Positions 1 to 8,592 of a stretch of DNA of 60,784 nt are shown here, in pieces. Made by a program: the position numbers and the translations under genes. The stretch is from an uncultured Acetatifactor sp. (GTDB lineage Bacteria > Bacillota > Clostridia > Lachnospirales > Lachnospiraceae). The stretch spans positions 1 to 60,784 of the forward strand of contig CAJUQT010000022.1 of the NCBI GenBank assembly GCA_910588225.1. The letters run 5' to 3'. How positions within the stretch are numbered: the first letter of the stretch is position 1; every line of letters starts with the position of its first letter. The notes under the pieces were generated by a model. That model ran no database searches. It was not told the DNA's origin and saw only the letters and a list, made by a program, of their open reading frames with translations.

Positions 1-1
1 A

Positions 2-1666
2 ATGGCCAAAGCGCAGATGCAGGAGCTGAAAGAAGCCAGCGAGACCGCGAATCAGGAGCGGAGAGCGGCAGAGGAAGCCCGGCGTGTGGCAGAAAAATCC
101 CAGAGAGAAGCCGAGCACGCCAACAGGGCGAAAAGCGAATTCCTTTCCAATATGAGCCATGACATTCGTACGCCCATGAATGCCATTGTGGGTATGACCA
201 CCATTGCCATTGCCAATATGAATAATATGGATCAGGTGCAGAACTGCCTGAAGAAGATTGCGCTTTCCAGTAAACATTTACTGGGATTGATTAATGATGT
301 TCTGGACATGTCCAAAATTGAGAGCGGCAAGATGACATTGAATATTGATCGGGTTTCACTGCGCGAAGTGATGGACAATATTGTGAATATTGTTCAGCCG
401 CAGGTAAAGGCGAAACGTCAGCACTTTAATGTCTTTATACAGGATATTTCGGTGGAAAATGTATGCTGTGACAATGTCCGACTGAATCAGGTCATGATTA
501 ACCTGCTGGGGAATGCGGTAAAGTTTACGCCGGAAGAAGGGGCTATCAATGTGTCTCTGTTTGAAGAGGAGTCTCCCCGGGGAGAGGATTATATCCGTAC
601 TCATCTGTATGTCAAGGACACAGGTATCGGAATGTCAAAGGAATACATGACGAAAATATTTGATTCTTTCAGCAGAGAAGATACCGCGCGGGTTCAGAAG
701 ACGGAAGGCACGGGGCTGGGAATGGCCATCACAAAGTATATTGTGGATGCCATGGACGGCTCCATTGAAGTGGAGAGTGAACTGGGCAGGGGCAGTGAAT
801 TTCATGTGATTTTGGATCTGCTGAAAGCCAGGGTACAGGAAGCAGACATGGTTCTGCCCAACTGGAGTATGCTGGTGGTGGATGACGACGAGCAGCTGTG
901 CGCAAGTGCAGTGGCCTCTCTGAAAGCCATCGGGGTGATACCGGACTGGTGTCTGAATGCGGAAGAGGCAATCAGAAAGGTAGACGAGAAGCACCGGAAT
1001 CATGACGATTATCGTGTGATTATGTTAGACTGGAAGCTGCCGGGGATGGATGGCATTACGGCTGCCAGAGAGATCCGAAGACTGTACGGAGATGATATAC
1101 CGATTCTGCTGATATCTGCCTATGACTGGAGCGATATCGAGGATGAAGCCAGGGCGGCAGGCGTGACGGGATTTATCGGGAAACCGCTTTTTAAGTCCAC
1201 ACTGTATTATGGTCTGCAGCCTTATGTTACTCAGGATTTCGGCGAACTCAATGCCGCCTCCGGCAGAATGGAAGGAATGAAGCTGGTCGGAAAACGGATT
1301 CTGCTGGCAGAGGACAATGATATTAACTGGGAGATTGCCAATGAGCTTCTCTCAGCTGTCGGACTGGAGCTGGACTGGGCGGAAAACGGGCAGATTTGTC
1401 TGGAAAAATTCCGCGAATCTCCTCTGCATTATTATGAGGCAGTTCTGATGGATGTGAGAATGCCGGTGATGAACGGTTATGAGGCCACCAGAGCCATCCG
1501 GGCTCTGGAGAGGGAAGACAGCAATCTTCCCATTATCGCCATGACGGCGGATGCCTTTTCGGAGGATGTGAAGAAATGTCTGGATTCCGGTATGAATGCC
1601 CATGTGGCGAAACCCATTGACGTAAAGGAAGTATGCAGGCAGCTGGAAAAATTTATATTTGGATAA
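2..1666 (+). CDS. Hybrid sensor histidine kinase with two receiver domains (5' truncated by window)
   Basis: Cytoplasmic half of a hybrid histidine kinase. Seen: an N-terminal coiled coil rich in Ala/Glu/Arg (about residues 1-45), an H-box with SHDIRTPMNAI (His near residue 53), an N-box (NLLGNAVKF), G-boxes DTGIGM and GTGLGMAI, a first receiver from about residue 289 (phosphoacceptor Asp in LDWKLPGMDG, about 343), and a second receiver from about 430 (Asp in LMDVRMPVMNG, about 484). The ATG at base 2 lies inside the coiled coil, so the true start and any sensor or membrane part probably lie upstream of the window. No separate response regulator is adjacent. The family moves phosphate from His to Asp; the signal sensed is unknown. 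Confidence 0.9.
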   Translation: MAKAQMQELKEASETANQERRAAEEARRVAEKSQREAEHANRAKSEFLSNMSHDIRTPMNAIVGMTTIAIANMNNMDQVQNCLKKIALSSKHLLGLINDVLDMSKIESGKMTLNIDRVSLREVMDNIVNIVQPQVKAKRQHFNVFIQDISVENVCCDNVRLNQVMINLLGNAVKFTPEEGAINVSLFEEESPRGEDYIRTHLYVKDTGIGMSKEYMTKIFDSFSREDTARVQKTEGTGLGMAITKYIVDAMDGSIEVESELGRGSEFHVILDLLKARVQEADMVLPNWSMLVVDDDEQLCASAVASLKAIGVIPDWCLNAEEAIRKVDEKHRNHDDYRVIMLDWKLPGMDGITAAREIRRLYGDDIPILLISAYDWSDIEDEARAAGVTGFIGKPLFKSTLYYGLQPYVTQDFGELNAASGRMEGMKLVGKRILLAEDNDINWEIANELLSAVGLELDWAENGQICLEKFRESPLHYYEAVLMDVRMPVMNGYEATRAIRALEREDSNLPIIAMTADAFSEDVKKCLDSGMNAHVAKPIDVKEVCRQLEKFIFG

Positions 1667-1710
1667 AAAGTGGATGGTTTTGACATTTTTTTATTTTTTG
1701 CAATATCCTC

Positions 1711-1738
1711 TTGCATTTTTTGCCAACTGTGTTACAAT
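1711..1738 (+). promoter_or_regulatory. Promoter for tRNA-Val
   Basis: TTGCAT (1711-1716), 16-bp spacer, TACAAT (1733-1738). The -10 box ends about 9 bp before the tRNA 5' end, which fits a short-leader tRNA promoter. Confidence 0.6.
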
Positions 1739-1747
1739 AGAGGAGAT

Positions 1748-1821
1748 GGAAGCATAGCTCAGCTGGGATGAGCGTTCGCCTCACACGCGAAAGGCCAGGG
1801 GTTCGAGCCCCCTTGCTTCCA
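1748..1821 (+). tRNA. tRNA-Val (CAC)
   Basis: Full cloverleaf: acceptor GGAAGCA pairs with TGCTTCC, D-stem GCTC/GAGC, anticodon stem TTCGC/GCGAA around loop CTCACAC (anticodon CAC), and T-loop GTTCGAG. The discriminator is A1821. CCA is not encoded, since the next bases are TTTTG. Confidence 0.95.
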
Positions 1822-1877
1822 TTTTGTATGTATTATATATGCCAGTATTCAGCAGTTAAATTTTTTTGAATTTACTC

Positions 1878-1906
1878 TTGACTTTTGTCGGAGAATGGTG
1901 TATGAT
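1878..1906 (+). promoter_or_regulatory. Promoter for tRNA-Leu
   Basis: TTGACT (1878-1883), 17-bp spacer, TATGAT (1901-1906), ending 11 bp before the tRNA. The neighbouring tRNA-Val has its own promoter, so the two tRNAs may be transcribed independently. Confidence 0.7.
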
Positions 1907-1917
1907 ACATCTTGTTC

Positions 1918-2001
1918 GCAGGAATGGCGGAATTGGCAGACGCGCACGGTTCAGGTCCGTGTGGTAGCAATACCATGAGAGTTCAAGTCTCTTTTCCTGC
2001 A
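1918..2001 (+). tRNA. tRNA-Leu (CAG)
   Basis: Acceptor GCAGGAA pairs with TTCCTGC. Anticodon stem CACGG/CCGTG encloses TTCAGGT (anticodon CAG). The long variable arm is typical of class II tRNAs (84 nt without CCA). Discriminator A2001; CCA is not encoded. Confidence 0.95.
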
Positions 2002-2010
2002 TATAACAGG

Positions 2011-2046
2011 AGAGTGTTAAGTAATTTACTTAGCACTCTTTTTTTC
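2011..2046 (+). terminator. Intrinsic terminator after tRNA-Leu
   Basis: A stem of about 13-14 bp (AGAGTGTTAAGTAA against TTACTTAGCACTCT, one G-T pair) with almost no loop runs directly into seven T's. It separates the tRNA transcript from the gene at 2088. Confidence 0.85.
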
Positions 2047-2087
2047 TCTATAGCGATGGTACTGACAGCCGGGGAGAGGAGAAACGC

Positions 2088-3452
2088 ATGGCGAATGAAA
2101 GAACGGATAAAGGCCGGAGCGCAGGAAAGGGCAGTTCTGCGGAAAAGAAAAAGAAAGTGCAGCGCAGGGACTGGTATCAGCTGGACCTGTCCGCAATTGT
2201 GTATCCCACTCTCCAGAGAAGGGATTTTTCTTCCGTATACAGATTGTCGGTGGTGTTGAAGGAAGAAATCAGACCGGAGATCCTTCAGCTGGCTCTTGAC
2301 AGAACATTGCCCAGGTTTCCCACGTATAAGGCGGCCATCCGCAAGGGATTGTTCTGGCGCTATCTGGAGCCGAATGACCGTCCGGGGCCCTTTGTGCAGG
2401 AGGACGTGAGAAATCCCTGTCAGCCTATGTACTTTAAGGCCAACAATCGATACCTGGTGCGGGTATACTATTTCCGGAACAGAATTGCACTGGAAGCCCA
2501 TCACAGTCTGGGGGATGGTACCGGAGGCATGTGTGTGCTGCTGACTCTGACAGCCACATATCTGAGACTGCTGGGGCATGAAGAGATTCAAAATGGAGGA
2601 TTTGTGCTGAACATTGCGGATACGCCGGAGGAAGAAGAGCTGGAAGACGCCTATATGCGCTATGCCAACGCGAAGGTATGCCCGCCCAGACTGGAAGAAA
2701 AAGCCTACCGTGTGCGGGGAACGGCGGAAGAATTCTATACACTGAATATTATAGACGGCATTATGTCTGTCTCGGAGGTGATGGCGGCTGCGAAGCGTTA
2801 CAATGCCACCATCACAGAATATCTGAATGCGGTGCTTCTGCATGCGCTGCTGACCAAGCAGCAGGAAGACAGACAGGTGCATCTGCGGCCGGTGAAGATT
2901 GCCATGCCTGTAAATCTGCGGCGTTTTTTCCCGTCTGTCACGCTGCGGAATTTTATTACCATGATTTATCCGGGAGTCGACCCCAGACTTGGGGAATACA
3001 GTTTTGAAGAGATTGTGCTGCAGGTTCACAATTACATGCGCTATCATCTCAATGAAAAGCTGCTGCGGGGGGATATTACCACCAATGCGGCCACCCAGCG
3101 CAATCCTTTTATCAGGGTGGTGCCGCTGTTCATCAAGGATTTTGTGGTGAGACTTTTTTACACAAAGGTACAGGACAGGAACTCTTCCGCAGGCCTGACC
3201 AATATGGGGGCCATGAAGGTGCCCCAGGGGATGGAACCTTATATCGAGAGATTTGATATATATATGGGACAGCCTTTTTCACGCAGAACAAACTGTGCCA
3301 TAATCAGTTTCGGGGATACGCTGACAGTGAATTTTGCCAGCAGCATTATAGAAGCGGATGTGGAACGATATTTTTTTCGAAAACTGGTGCGTGACGGGAT
3401 TCATGTCAAAATTGAGAGTAACCGCAGCCAGGACGAGGCCGGGACTTCATAG
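2088..3452 (+). CDS. Condensation/alcohol-acetyltransferase-like protein
   Basis: A 454-residue protein, apparently cytoplasmic. It carries HHSLGDGTGG (about residues 138-147), matching the HHxxxDG catalytic signature of the CoA-dependent acyltransferase/condensation superfamily; the overall look is nearest to the alcohol acetyltransferase (AATase) group. The start is the ATG at 2088 behind GGAGAGGAG. The N-terminus is Lys/Ser rich and probably disordered. It opens a same-strand run with a zinc-ribbon membrane protein (3533) and an HSL-type esterase (4313), so the three may make and cleave an ester or amide on an unknown acceptor. The superfamily call is firm; substrate and the AATase subgroup are inference. 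Confidence 0.7.
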   Translation: MANERTDKGRSAGKGSSAEKKKKVQRRDWYQLDLSAIVYPTLQRRDFSSVYRLSVVLKEEIRPEILQLALDRTLPRFPTYKAAIRKGLFWRYLEPNDRPGPFVQEDVRNPCQPMYFKANNRYLVRVYYFRNRIALEAHHSLGDGTGGMCVLLTLTATYLRLLGHEEIQNGGFVLNIADTPEEEELEDAYMRYANAKVCPPRLEEKAYRVRGTAEEFYTLNIIDGIMSVSEVMAAAKRYNATITEYLNAVLLHALLTKQQEDRQVHLRPVKIAMPVNLRRFFPSVTLRNFITMIYPGVDPRLGEYSFEEIVLQVHNYMRYHLNEKLLRGDITTNAATQRNPFIRVVPLFIKDFVVRLFYTKVQDRNSSAGLTNMGAMKVPQGMEPYIERFDIYMGQPFSRRTNCAIISFGDTLTVNFASSIIEADVERYFFRKLVRDGIHVKIESNRSQDEAGTS

Positions 3453-3507
3453 GTTTAGGGGCCGGAGGTGTGTACCGAAGGCGCTTACCCAAATTGCCGG
3501 ATGCGGC

Positions 3508-3528
3508 GGAACTGAAATCAGGAGGAAA
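3508..3528 (+). repeat. Solo copy of the repeat-borne Shine-Dalgarno module
   Basis: GGAACTGAAATCAGGAGGAA here matches the sequence before 16383 (16360-16379) and the right end of the hairpin repeat before 25211 (25186-25206). It ends with the AGGAGG that serves the ATG at 3533. The hairpin core is absent at this copy. Confidence 0.5.
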
Positions 3529-3532
3529 CATT

Positions 3533-4270
3533 ATGTCGTATTGTGTCAATTGCGGCGTGGAACTGGACAAGTCTTCGAGAGAGTGTCCTTTGTGCAACAC
3601 GCCGGTGCTGAATCCAAAAGAGCTGAACAGTCAGGTATGGCAGGGGATGGCCGGACTCAATACCGGGGAGGTGCGTACACCTTTTCCGGAAGAAAAGGGG
3701 CAGGTAGAGACAGTGAAAAGAAAGGACTTAGGAATCCTGCTTTCTATTGTCATACTGGCCACAGTCATTACCTGCGGAGGGCTCAATTTTCTTGTGTTTG
3801 CCGATTCGGCCTGGTCACTGGCGGTGATAGGTGCCTGTGTGCTTCTGTGGGTGCTCATGATTCCTGTTGTAATCTATACAAAGCTTTCCGCATATCTTGC
3901 ATTGCTGCTTGACGGCGGTGCCGCCGCTGTCTATCTGTATATGCTGACATTTCTCACCGGCGGCAGCAGGTGGTTTTGGGGGCTGGGATTTCCCATTGCC
4001 GTTCTGGTAACGGCTCTGGCAGAAGCGATGACGCTGTGCATCCGTATGCTGCCCAGATCCTTTCTGACGGTGGCGCTGTATCTGTTTACTGCTGTGGGAC
4101 TGCTCTGTGTGGGACTGGAGCTTATGATAGGCTATTATCTGGAGGAGAGGATTGCTCTGCGCTGGTCCGCCGTAGTGCTGACAGTCTGCGTGATTCTGGA
4201 CATAGCATTGATAACGATGCTTTCGCGGAGAAGACTGAGAAATGAAGTGCGCAGAAGGCTGCATTTCTGA
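3533..4270 (+). CDS. Zinc-ribbon multi-pass membrane protein (DUF6320-like)
   Basis: The start is the ATG at 3533 behind AGGAGGAAACATT; an upstream in-frame start at 3470 lacks a ribosome site. The 245-residue product begins with a zinc-ribbon-like CVNCG...CPLC motif (residues about 4-22), a short linker, and then about six hydrophobic segments from residue 66 to 235, ending in an Arg-rich cytoplasmic tail. I associate this layout with DUF6320, found in Lachnospiraceae next to acyltransferase-like and alpha/beta-hydrolase genes exactly as here. Function is unknown. The linkage suggests a membrane scaffold or transport role for the product of its neighbours, which is inference. Confidence 0.65.
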   Translation: MSYCVNCGVELDKSSRECPLCNTPVLNPKELNSQVWQGMAGLNTGEVRTPFPEEKGQVETVKRKDLGILLSIVILATVITCGGLNFLVFADSAWSLAVIGACVLLWVLMIPVVIYTKLSAYLALLLDGGAAAVYLYMLTFLTGGSRWFWGLGFPIAVLVTALAEAMTLCIRMLPRSFLTVALYLFTAVGLLCVGLELMIGYYLEERIALRWSAVVLTVCVILDIALITMLSRRRLRNEVRRRLHF

Positions 4271-4312
4271 TTTTATATCAAGCTGAATAAAAAGGCGTAT
4301 TCAGGAATTGAT

Positions 4313-5344
4313 TTGAGTGCGCGCCGCAGCGCGCAGATAGGCAGAGGAATGAGACGATTAGCAATCAGAGAACTGAAGGAATGGGATGCGGAAAAGGCGA
4401 AGAACAATAAAATTGAAACAGAAAAAGTGGAAATGGAAAAAGCGGAGACAGGTGTGGCGGATAAGAAAAACCAAAATCTGATGAATCTGGTGAAACGTGT
4501 CCACGGACTGGTGGAAAACGCAGACATAGAGAAGCACAGGCAGTCTCAGGACCATATCGGAGCGATTTTGAGCAATACCAGGAATATTAAATACCAGGAA
4601 GTGGATATTAATGGTATGTACGGGGAATGGGTCAGCGTCAACCGCGCTCACATGAAAAAATATGTTCTGCTGCATTGTCACGGAGGAGGATATTCCACGG
4701 GCAGCAGTCTGTACGCCAGGACCCTGACCTCCAAACTTGCAGAGTCCACTTCCATGGATGTACTATGCTTTGATTATCGACTGGCCCCGGAGAACCCTTA
4801 TCCGGCTGCCGTGGAGGATGCGGTGAAAGCATGGGATTATCTGATGCTTCTGGGATATGGCGCAAGGGATGTGATTCTGACGGGGGACTCTGCGGGAGGC
4901 AATCTGGTGCTGGCGCTGACTCTGAAGCTGAAGCAGGAGGAAAGACTGCTTCCCAGGGGAATTGTGCTGATGTCTCCCTGGGCGGATCTGACTTCTTCCG
5001 GCAGATCATTTCAGACAAAAGCCGATGTGGACCCGGTGCTGACCCGGGAATACATCGACAGAATGGTGAAGGCTTACGCAGATGGGCAGGAACTGTGCAA
5101 TCCCATGATTTCTCCGCTTTTCGGGGAATTTGCAGGTTTTCCTCCTGTCTATATTCAGGTGGGAGAAAATGAAATTCTGCTCAGTGACTCTGTGCGGCTG
5201 CATCAGGCTTTGGTGGATGCAAATGTGGCTGTAAAAGCCGATATTTACTCAGGAATGTGGCATGTATTTCAGATGTCGCCTGTGAAGGCCGCCAGAGCCG
5301 CCATGGATAAGAATGCGGAATTTATTTATGATATTTGCCGGTAG
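4313..5344 (+). CDS. Alpha/beta hydrolase, HSL-type esterase
   Basis: Hormone-sensitive-lipase-type hydrolase. Seen: oxyanion-hole motif HGGGYSTG, nucleophile elbow GDSAGGN, acidic residue in the GENEILLSDS region, and catalytic His in MWHVFQ. The N-terminal 60 residues are charged (Glu/Lys) and probably helical. The longest frame starts at TTG 4313 with AGGAA upstream; an ATG at 4349 is an alternative but its GAGGA abuts the start codon. It is the third gene of the trio from 2088, only 42 bp after the membrane protein. The family hydrolyses short acyl esters; the real substrate is unknown. Confidence 0.8.
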   Translation: MSARRSAQIGRGMRRLAIRELKEWDAEKAKNNKIETEKVEMEKAETGVADKKNQNLMNLVKRVHGLVENADIEKHRQSQDHIGAILSNTRNIKYQEVDINGMYGEWVSVNRAHMKKYVLLHCHGGGYSTGSSLYARTLTSKLAESTSMDVLCFDYRLAPENPYPAAVEDAVKAWDYLMLLGYGARDVILTGDSAGGNLVLALTLKLKQEERLLPRGIVLMSPWADLTSSGRSFQTKADVDPVLTREYIDRMVKAYADGQELCNPMISPLFGEFAGFPPVYIQVGENEILLSDSVRLHQALVDANVAVKADIYSGMWHVFQMSPVKAARAAMDKNAEFIYDICR

Positions 5345-5482
5345 AAACGGAAGAGAGAGCAACAGGGTTTCGGAAGCCTGAATAATAATAAAAAAGAGAA
5401 GAAAATCTTCAGAAAAAAAGGAATTTGACGCTGGACGCAGAATATTAAAAACAGGAGGAATTTTTTCATAAGCAAAGTTTAT

Positions 5483-5515
5483 ATGCGCAGGCAGCGCAGA
5501 CGGGAGCGGATATGA
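5483..5515 (+). other. Arg-rich 10-codon mini-ORF overlapping the dgt start
   Basis: Reads MRRQRRRERI and stops in the TGA that overlaps the dgt ATG (ATGA). AGGAGGAA lies about 26 bases upstream, too far for a normal site, so translation is uncertain. It could couple dgt translation to arginine-codon reading, or be chance. Confidence 0.2.
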
Positions 5516-6516
5516 CAATCAGAGAAAACCTGGAACAATGGGAAAGAAATTATCTGAGTATCTATGCGTCCCACAGCGCCGAGTCCAAAGGCAGGCAGAG
5601 ATTTGAGAAGCAATGCGATATCAGGCCTGTTTTTCAGCGTGACAGGGACAGAATCATTCACTGCAAGGCGTTCAGGAGGCTGAAGGACAAGACACAGGTG
5701 TTCCTGACGCCGGAAGGGGACCACTATCGGACCAGACTGACCCATACCCTGGAGGTTTCTCAGAACGCACGTACGATTGCAAAGGCGCTGCGGCTCAATG
5801 AGGAACTGGTGGAAGCCATTGCCCTGGGGCATGATCTGGGACATACGCCTTTTGGGCATGCCGGCGAACGGGCGCTGAATAAAATATGTCCGCTGGGATT
5901 TGAACACAATCTGCAAAGTGTGCGGACTGTGGAGAGACTGGAGAAGAACGGAAGAGGATTGAATCTGACTTATGAGGTGCGGGACGGCATTCTGAACCAC
6001 CAGACTATCGGAAAGCCGCATACTCTGGAGGGAAAGGTAGTCAGATTGTCGGATAAAATCGCATATATTCATCATGATATGGATGACGCGGTCCGGGCAG
6101 GGATTCTGAAAGAAAGCGATGTGCCTGCGGAAATCCGCGAAGTCATCGGCAGTTCTCCGGGAGACCGCCTCGATCACTTTATTCATGATATTGTGACAAC
6201 AAGTATGGACAAAAACGATGTTGTGATGTCGGAACCGGTGGAAAAGGCCATGATGCAGATGCGAAACTTCATGTCTGTAAATGTATATCACAATCCCCTG
6301 GCAAAAAGCGAGGAGAGCAAGGCAGAGAAGCTGATGGAGACTCTGTATGAGCATTTTATGAAGCATATTGACAGTCTGCCGGAGGAATTCCTGAATCTGT
6401 TGTCTGAAGGGGAAGCAAAAGAACAGGTGGTCTGTGATTACGTGGGTGCTATGACGGATCGGTTTGCGATAGCGACATATAATGAAATATACATACCGAA
6501 ATCCTGGTCGCTGTAG
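5512..6516 (+). CDS. dgt: Deoxyguanosinetriphosphate triphosphohydrolase-like HD protein
   Basis: A 334-residue HD-domain protein that hydrolyses dNTPs (classically dGTP) to the nucleoside plus triphosphate. Seen: THTLEVSQNA (first metal His), GHDLGHTPFGHAGE (HD motif) and LSDKIAYIHHDMDDA (distal Asp). It is much shorter than the E. coli Dgt type and fits the short clostridial form. It lies just before dnaG and rpoD, a common clostridial order linking dNTP control with primase and sigma factor. The start is the ATG at 5512 with GGGAG 5-7 bases upstream. Substrate preference cannot be read from sequence. Confidence 0.88.
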   Translation: MTIRENLEQWERNYLSIYASHSAESKGRQRFEKQCDIRPVFQRDRDRIIHCKAFRRLKDKTQVFLTPEGDHYRTRLTHTLEVSQNARTIAKALRLNEELVEAIALGHDLGHTPFGHAGERALNKICPLGFEHNLQSVRTVERLEKNGRGLNLTYEVRDGILNHQTIGKPHTLEGKVVRLSDKIAYIHHDMDDAVRAGILKESDVPAEIREVIGSSPGDRLDHFIHDIVTTSMDKNDVVMSEPVEKAMMQMRNFMSVNVYHNPLAKSEESKAEKLMETLYEHFMKHIDSLPEEFLNLLSEGEAKEQVVCDYVGAMTDRFAIATYNEIYIPKSWSL

Positions 6517-6655
6517 AGATTTTCCAAGGCTGAAAAATGTGAGAAGGGTCAGAAGAGAGAAAAGAGATTCTTCCCGGAATCATAAGATTCCGTTGGATTG
6601 GCTTGCGCCGGCAAGCGGGGAAGCGAAAAGGAATGGAATCTGTGTGGAGGAGTGA

Positions 6656-8428
6656 ATGTACTATCCGGAAGAGCTTGTGGAAGAAATAAGACTGAGAAAC
6701 GATATTATAGAGGTGATTTCTGGGTATGTGAAGCTGCAGAAAAAGGGGGGCCGCCACTGGGGGCTATGTCCTTTTCACAACGAGAAATCTCCTTCGTTTT
6801 CTGTCAGTGGAGACAGACAGGTATATCATTGCTTCGGCTGCGGCGCCGGAGGCAATGTCTATACCTTTATGATGAATTATGAGAATTATTCTTTTCCGGA
6901 AGCCATCAGGGCATTGGCGGACCGGGCAGGTATTCCGCTTCCGGAGCCGGAGGAGTCGGAGGATGTCCGGAGGCAGGAGAACCGGAGGGCCAGAATTCTG
7001 GCGGTGAATAAAGAGGCGGCGAAATTTTTCTATTATCAGCTTCGCATCCCTGCCGGAGAAATCGGATGCAGATATTTAAAGAAGAGGGAACTGTCGGAGG
7101 AGACCATGCATAAATTCGGCCTTGGCTTTGCCGGGAAAAATGGTATGGTGTTGATTCAGTATCTGCGGGGAAAGGGATTTGCGGACGAAGAAATTCAGGG
7201 TGCGGGACTGGCCAGCCATTCCGAGAAGTACGGACTGATCAGTCAGTTCTGGAACAGGGTGATGTATCCCATTCAGGATATTCACAATCGGGTCATTGGT
7301 TTCGGCGGAAGGGTGATGGGAGACGGAGAACCGAAATATCTGAATTCTCCGGAGACGCCTGTCTTTGATAAACGGAGGAATCTATATGGCCTGAATTATG
7401 CAAGAAGGGCCAGAAGCTCCAACATTATTCTCTGCGAAGGCTATATGGATGTGATTGCCATGCACCAGGCCGGTTTTACCCAGGCGGTGGCCTCTCTGGG
7501 AACGGCATTCACGGAGGAACAGGCGGCATTGCTTCGCCGCTATACGGAGACTGTGCTGCTGGCCTATGACAGCGACGGAGCCGGTGTGAAAGCGGCGCTT
7601 CGCGCCATTGGAATCCTGCGGAATGCCGGGCTTACAGGCAGAGTGATTAATATGCAGCCTTATAAGGATCCGGATGAATTTATGAAGGCTCTGGGACGGG
7701 AGGCTTTTGAGGAGCGTATCCGTCAGGCGGAGAACAGTTTCTTTTTTGAGATCAGGATACTGGAAGGACAGTTTAATATGGCGGACCCGGAGGAGAAGAC
7801 GAAATTTCACCGGGAAATTGCCGGAAAGCTTTGTGAATTTTCGGAGGAAGTAGAGCGGGAGAATTATCTGCAGGCGGCGGCGGACAAATATTTTATTGGC
7901 GTCGATAATCTGAGGAAGCTGGTGACTTCTCAGGCGGTGCGTACAGGACTGGCGAAGCCGGCAGAGCGGCCGAAATCGGGGGTGCGTTCAAAAGCCGATC
8001 CGGAGAAGAAAGCAAGGCGTGCCCAGGGTATGCTGCTGGGCTGGCTGTCCGAGGAACCGGAGCTGTACCGGCAGGTGAAAAAATATGTCTCCGCCCGGGA
8101 CTTTACGGTGGAACTTTACCGGAAAGTCGCGGAGAAAATGTTTCAGGATCTGGAAGAGGGAACCGTGAATCCGGCAGGAATTATCAGTATGTTTGAAAGT
8201 GAAGAGGAACAGCGGGAGATTGCGGCGCTTTTTTCTGCCGGGCTGCCTTCCGTGGAGACGGAAGCGGAGAAGGAAAAGGCTTTTCGGGATATTCTGCTGT
8301 GGGTGAAGCAGAACAGTTATGAGTATGATGTGGCTCATATGGGAGCAGATATGAGTGCCCTGACAAGGGCGCTGGAGGGCAGAAAAGCGCTGGAAGAGCT
8401 GGCAAAAGCGCATATTTCCCTGGATTAG
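6656..8428 (+). CDS. dnaG: DNA primase
   Basis: Makes RNA primers at the replication fork. Domains in order: N-terminal CHC2 zinc finger (CPFH...CFGCGAGG, residues about 38-63), catalytic core with TOPRIM (LCEGYMDVIAMHQAG; LAYDSDGAG about 303-311), then a divergent C-terminal helicase-binding region. At 590 residues it is of normal length. GGAGGAG sits before the ATG at 6656. It is part of the dgt-dnaG-rpoD macromolecular synthesis order, with 139 bp after dgt. Confidence 0.96.
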   Translation: MYYPEELVEEIRLRNDIIEVISGYVKLQKKGGRHWGLCPFHNEKSPSFSVSGDRQVYHCFGCGAGGNVYTFMMNYENYSFPEAIRALADRAGIPLPEPEESEDVRRQENRRARILAVNKEAAKFFYYQLRIPAGEIGCRYLKKRELSEETMHKFGLGFAGKNGMVLIQYLRGKGFADEEIQGAGLASHSEKYGLISQFWNRVMYPIQDIHNRVIGFGGRVMGDGEPKYLNSPETPVFDKRRNLYGLNYARRARSSNIILCEGYMDVIAMHQAGFTQAVASLGTAFTEEQAALLRRYTETVLLAYDSDGAGVKAALRAIGILRNAGLTGRVINMQPYKDPDEFMKALGREAFEERIRQAENSFFFEIRILEGQFNMADPEEKTKFHREIAGKLCEFSEEVERENYLQAAADKYFIGVDNLRKLVTSQAVRTGLAKPAERPKSGVRSKADPEKKARRAQGMLLGWLSEEPELYRQVKKYVSARDFTVELYRKVAEKMFQDLEEGTVNPAGIISMFESEEEQREIAALFSAGLPSVETEAEKEKAFRDILLWVKQNSYEYDVAHMGADMSALTRALEGRKALEELAKAHISLD

Positions 8429-8592
8429 GGTTAAGATATTGATAACTGTTACGGATAAATGGAATGAGTCAACCATATAGTACCTCAAAGTAAAATTTGC
8501 AATGCTTCCATAGGAATGCATTTGTACAAAATTTTGCCAGAAATAGATCATAAAGGGGATATGGCTGCCCAAGGAAGGATGGAACTACTACG

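Noticed and set aside
1983..3047. 354-codon open frame on the minus strand
   Set aside because: Antisense to the acyltransferase-like gene and crosses the tRNA-Leu terminator.
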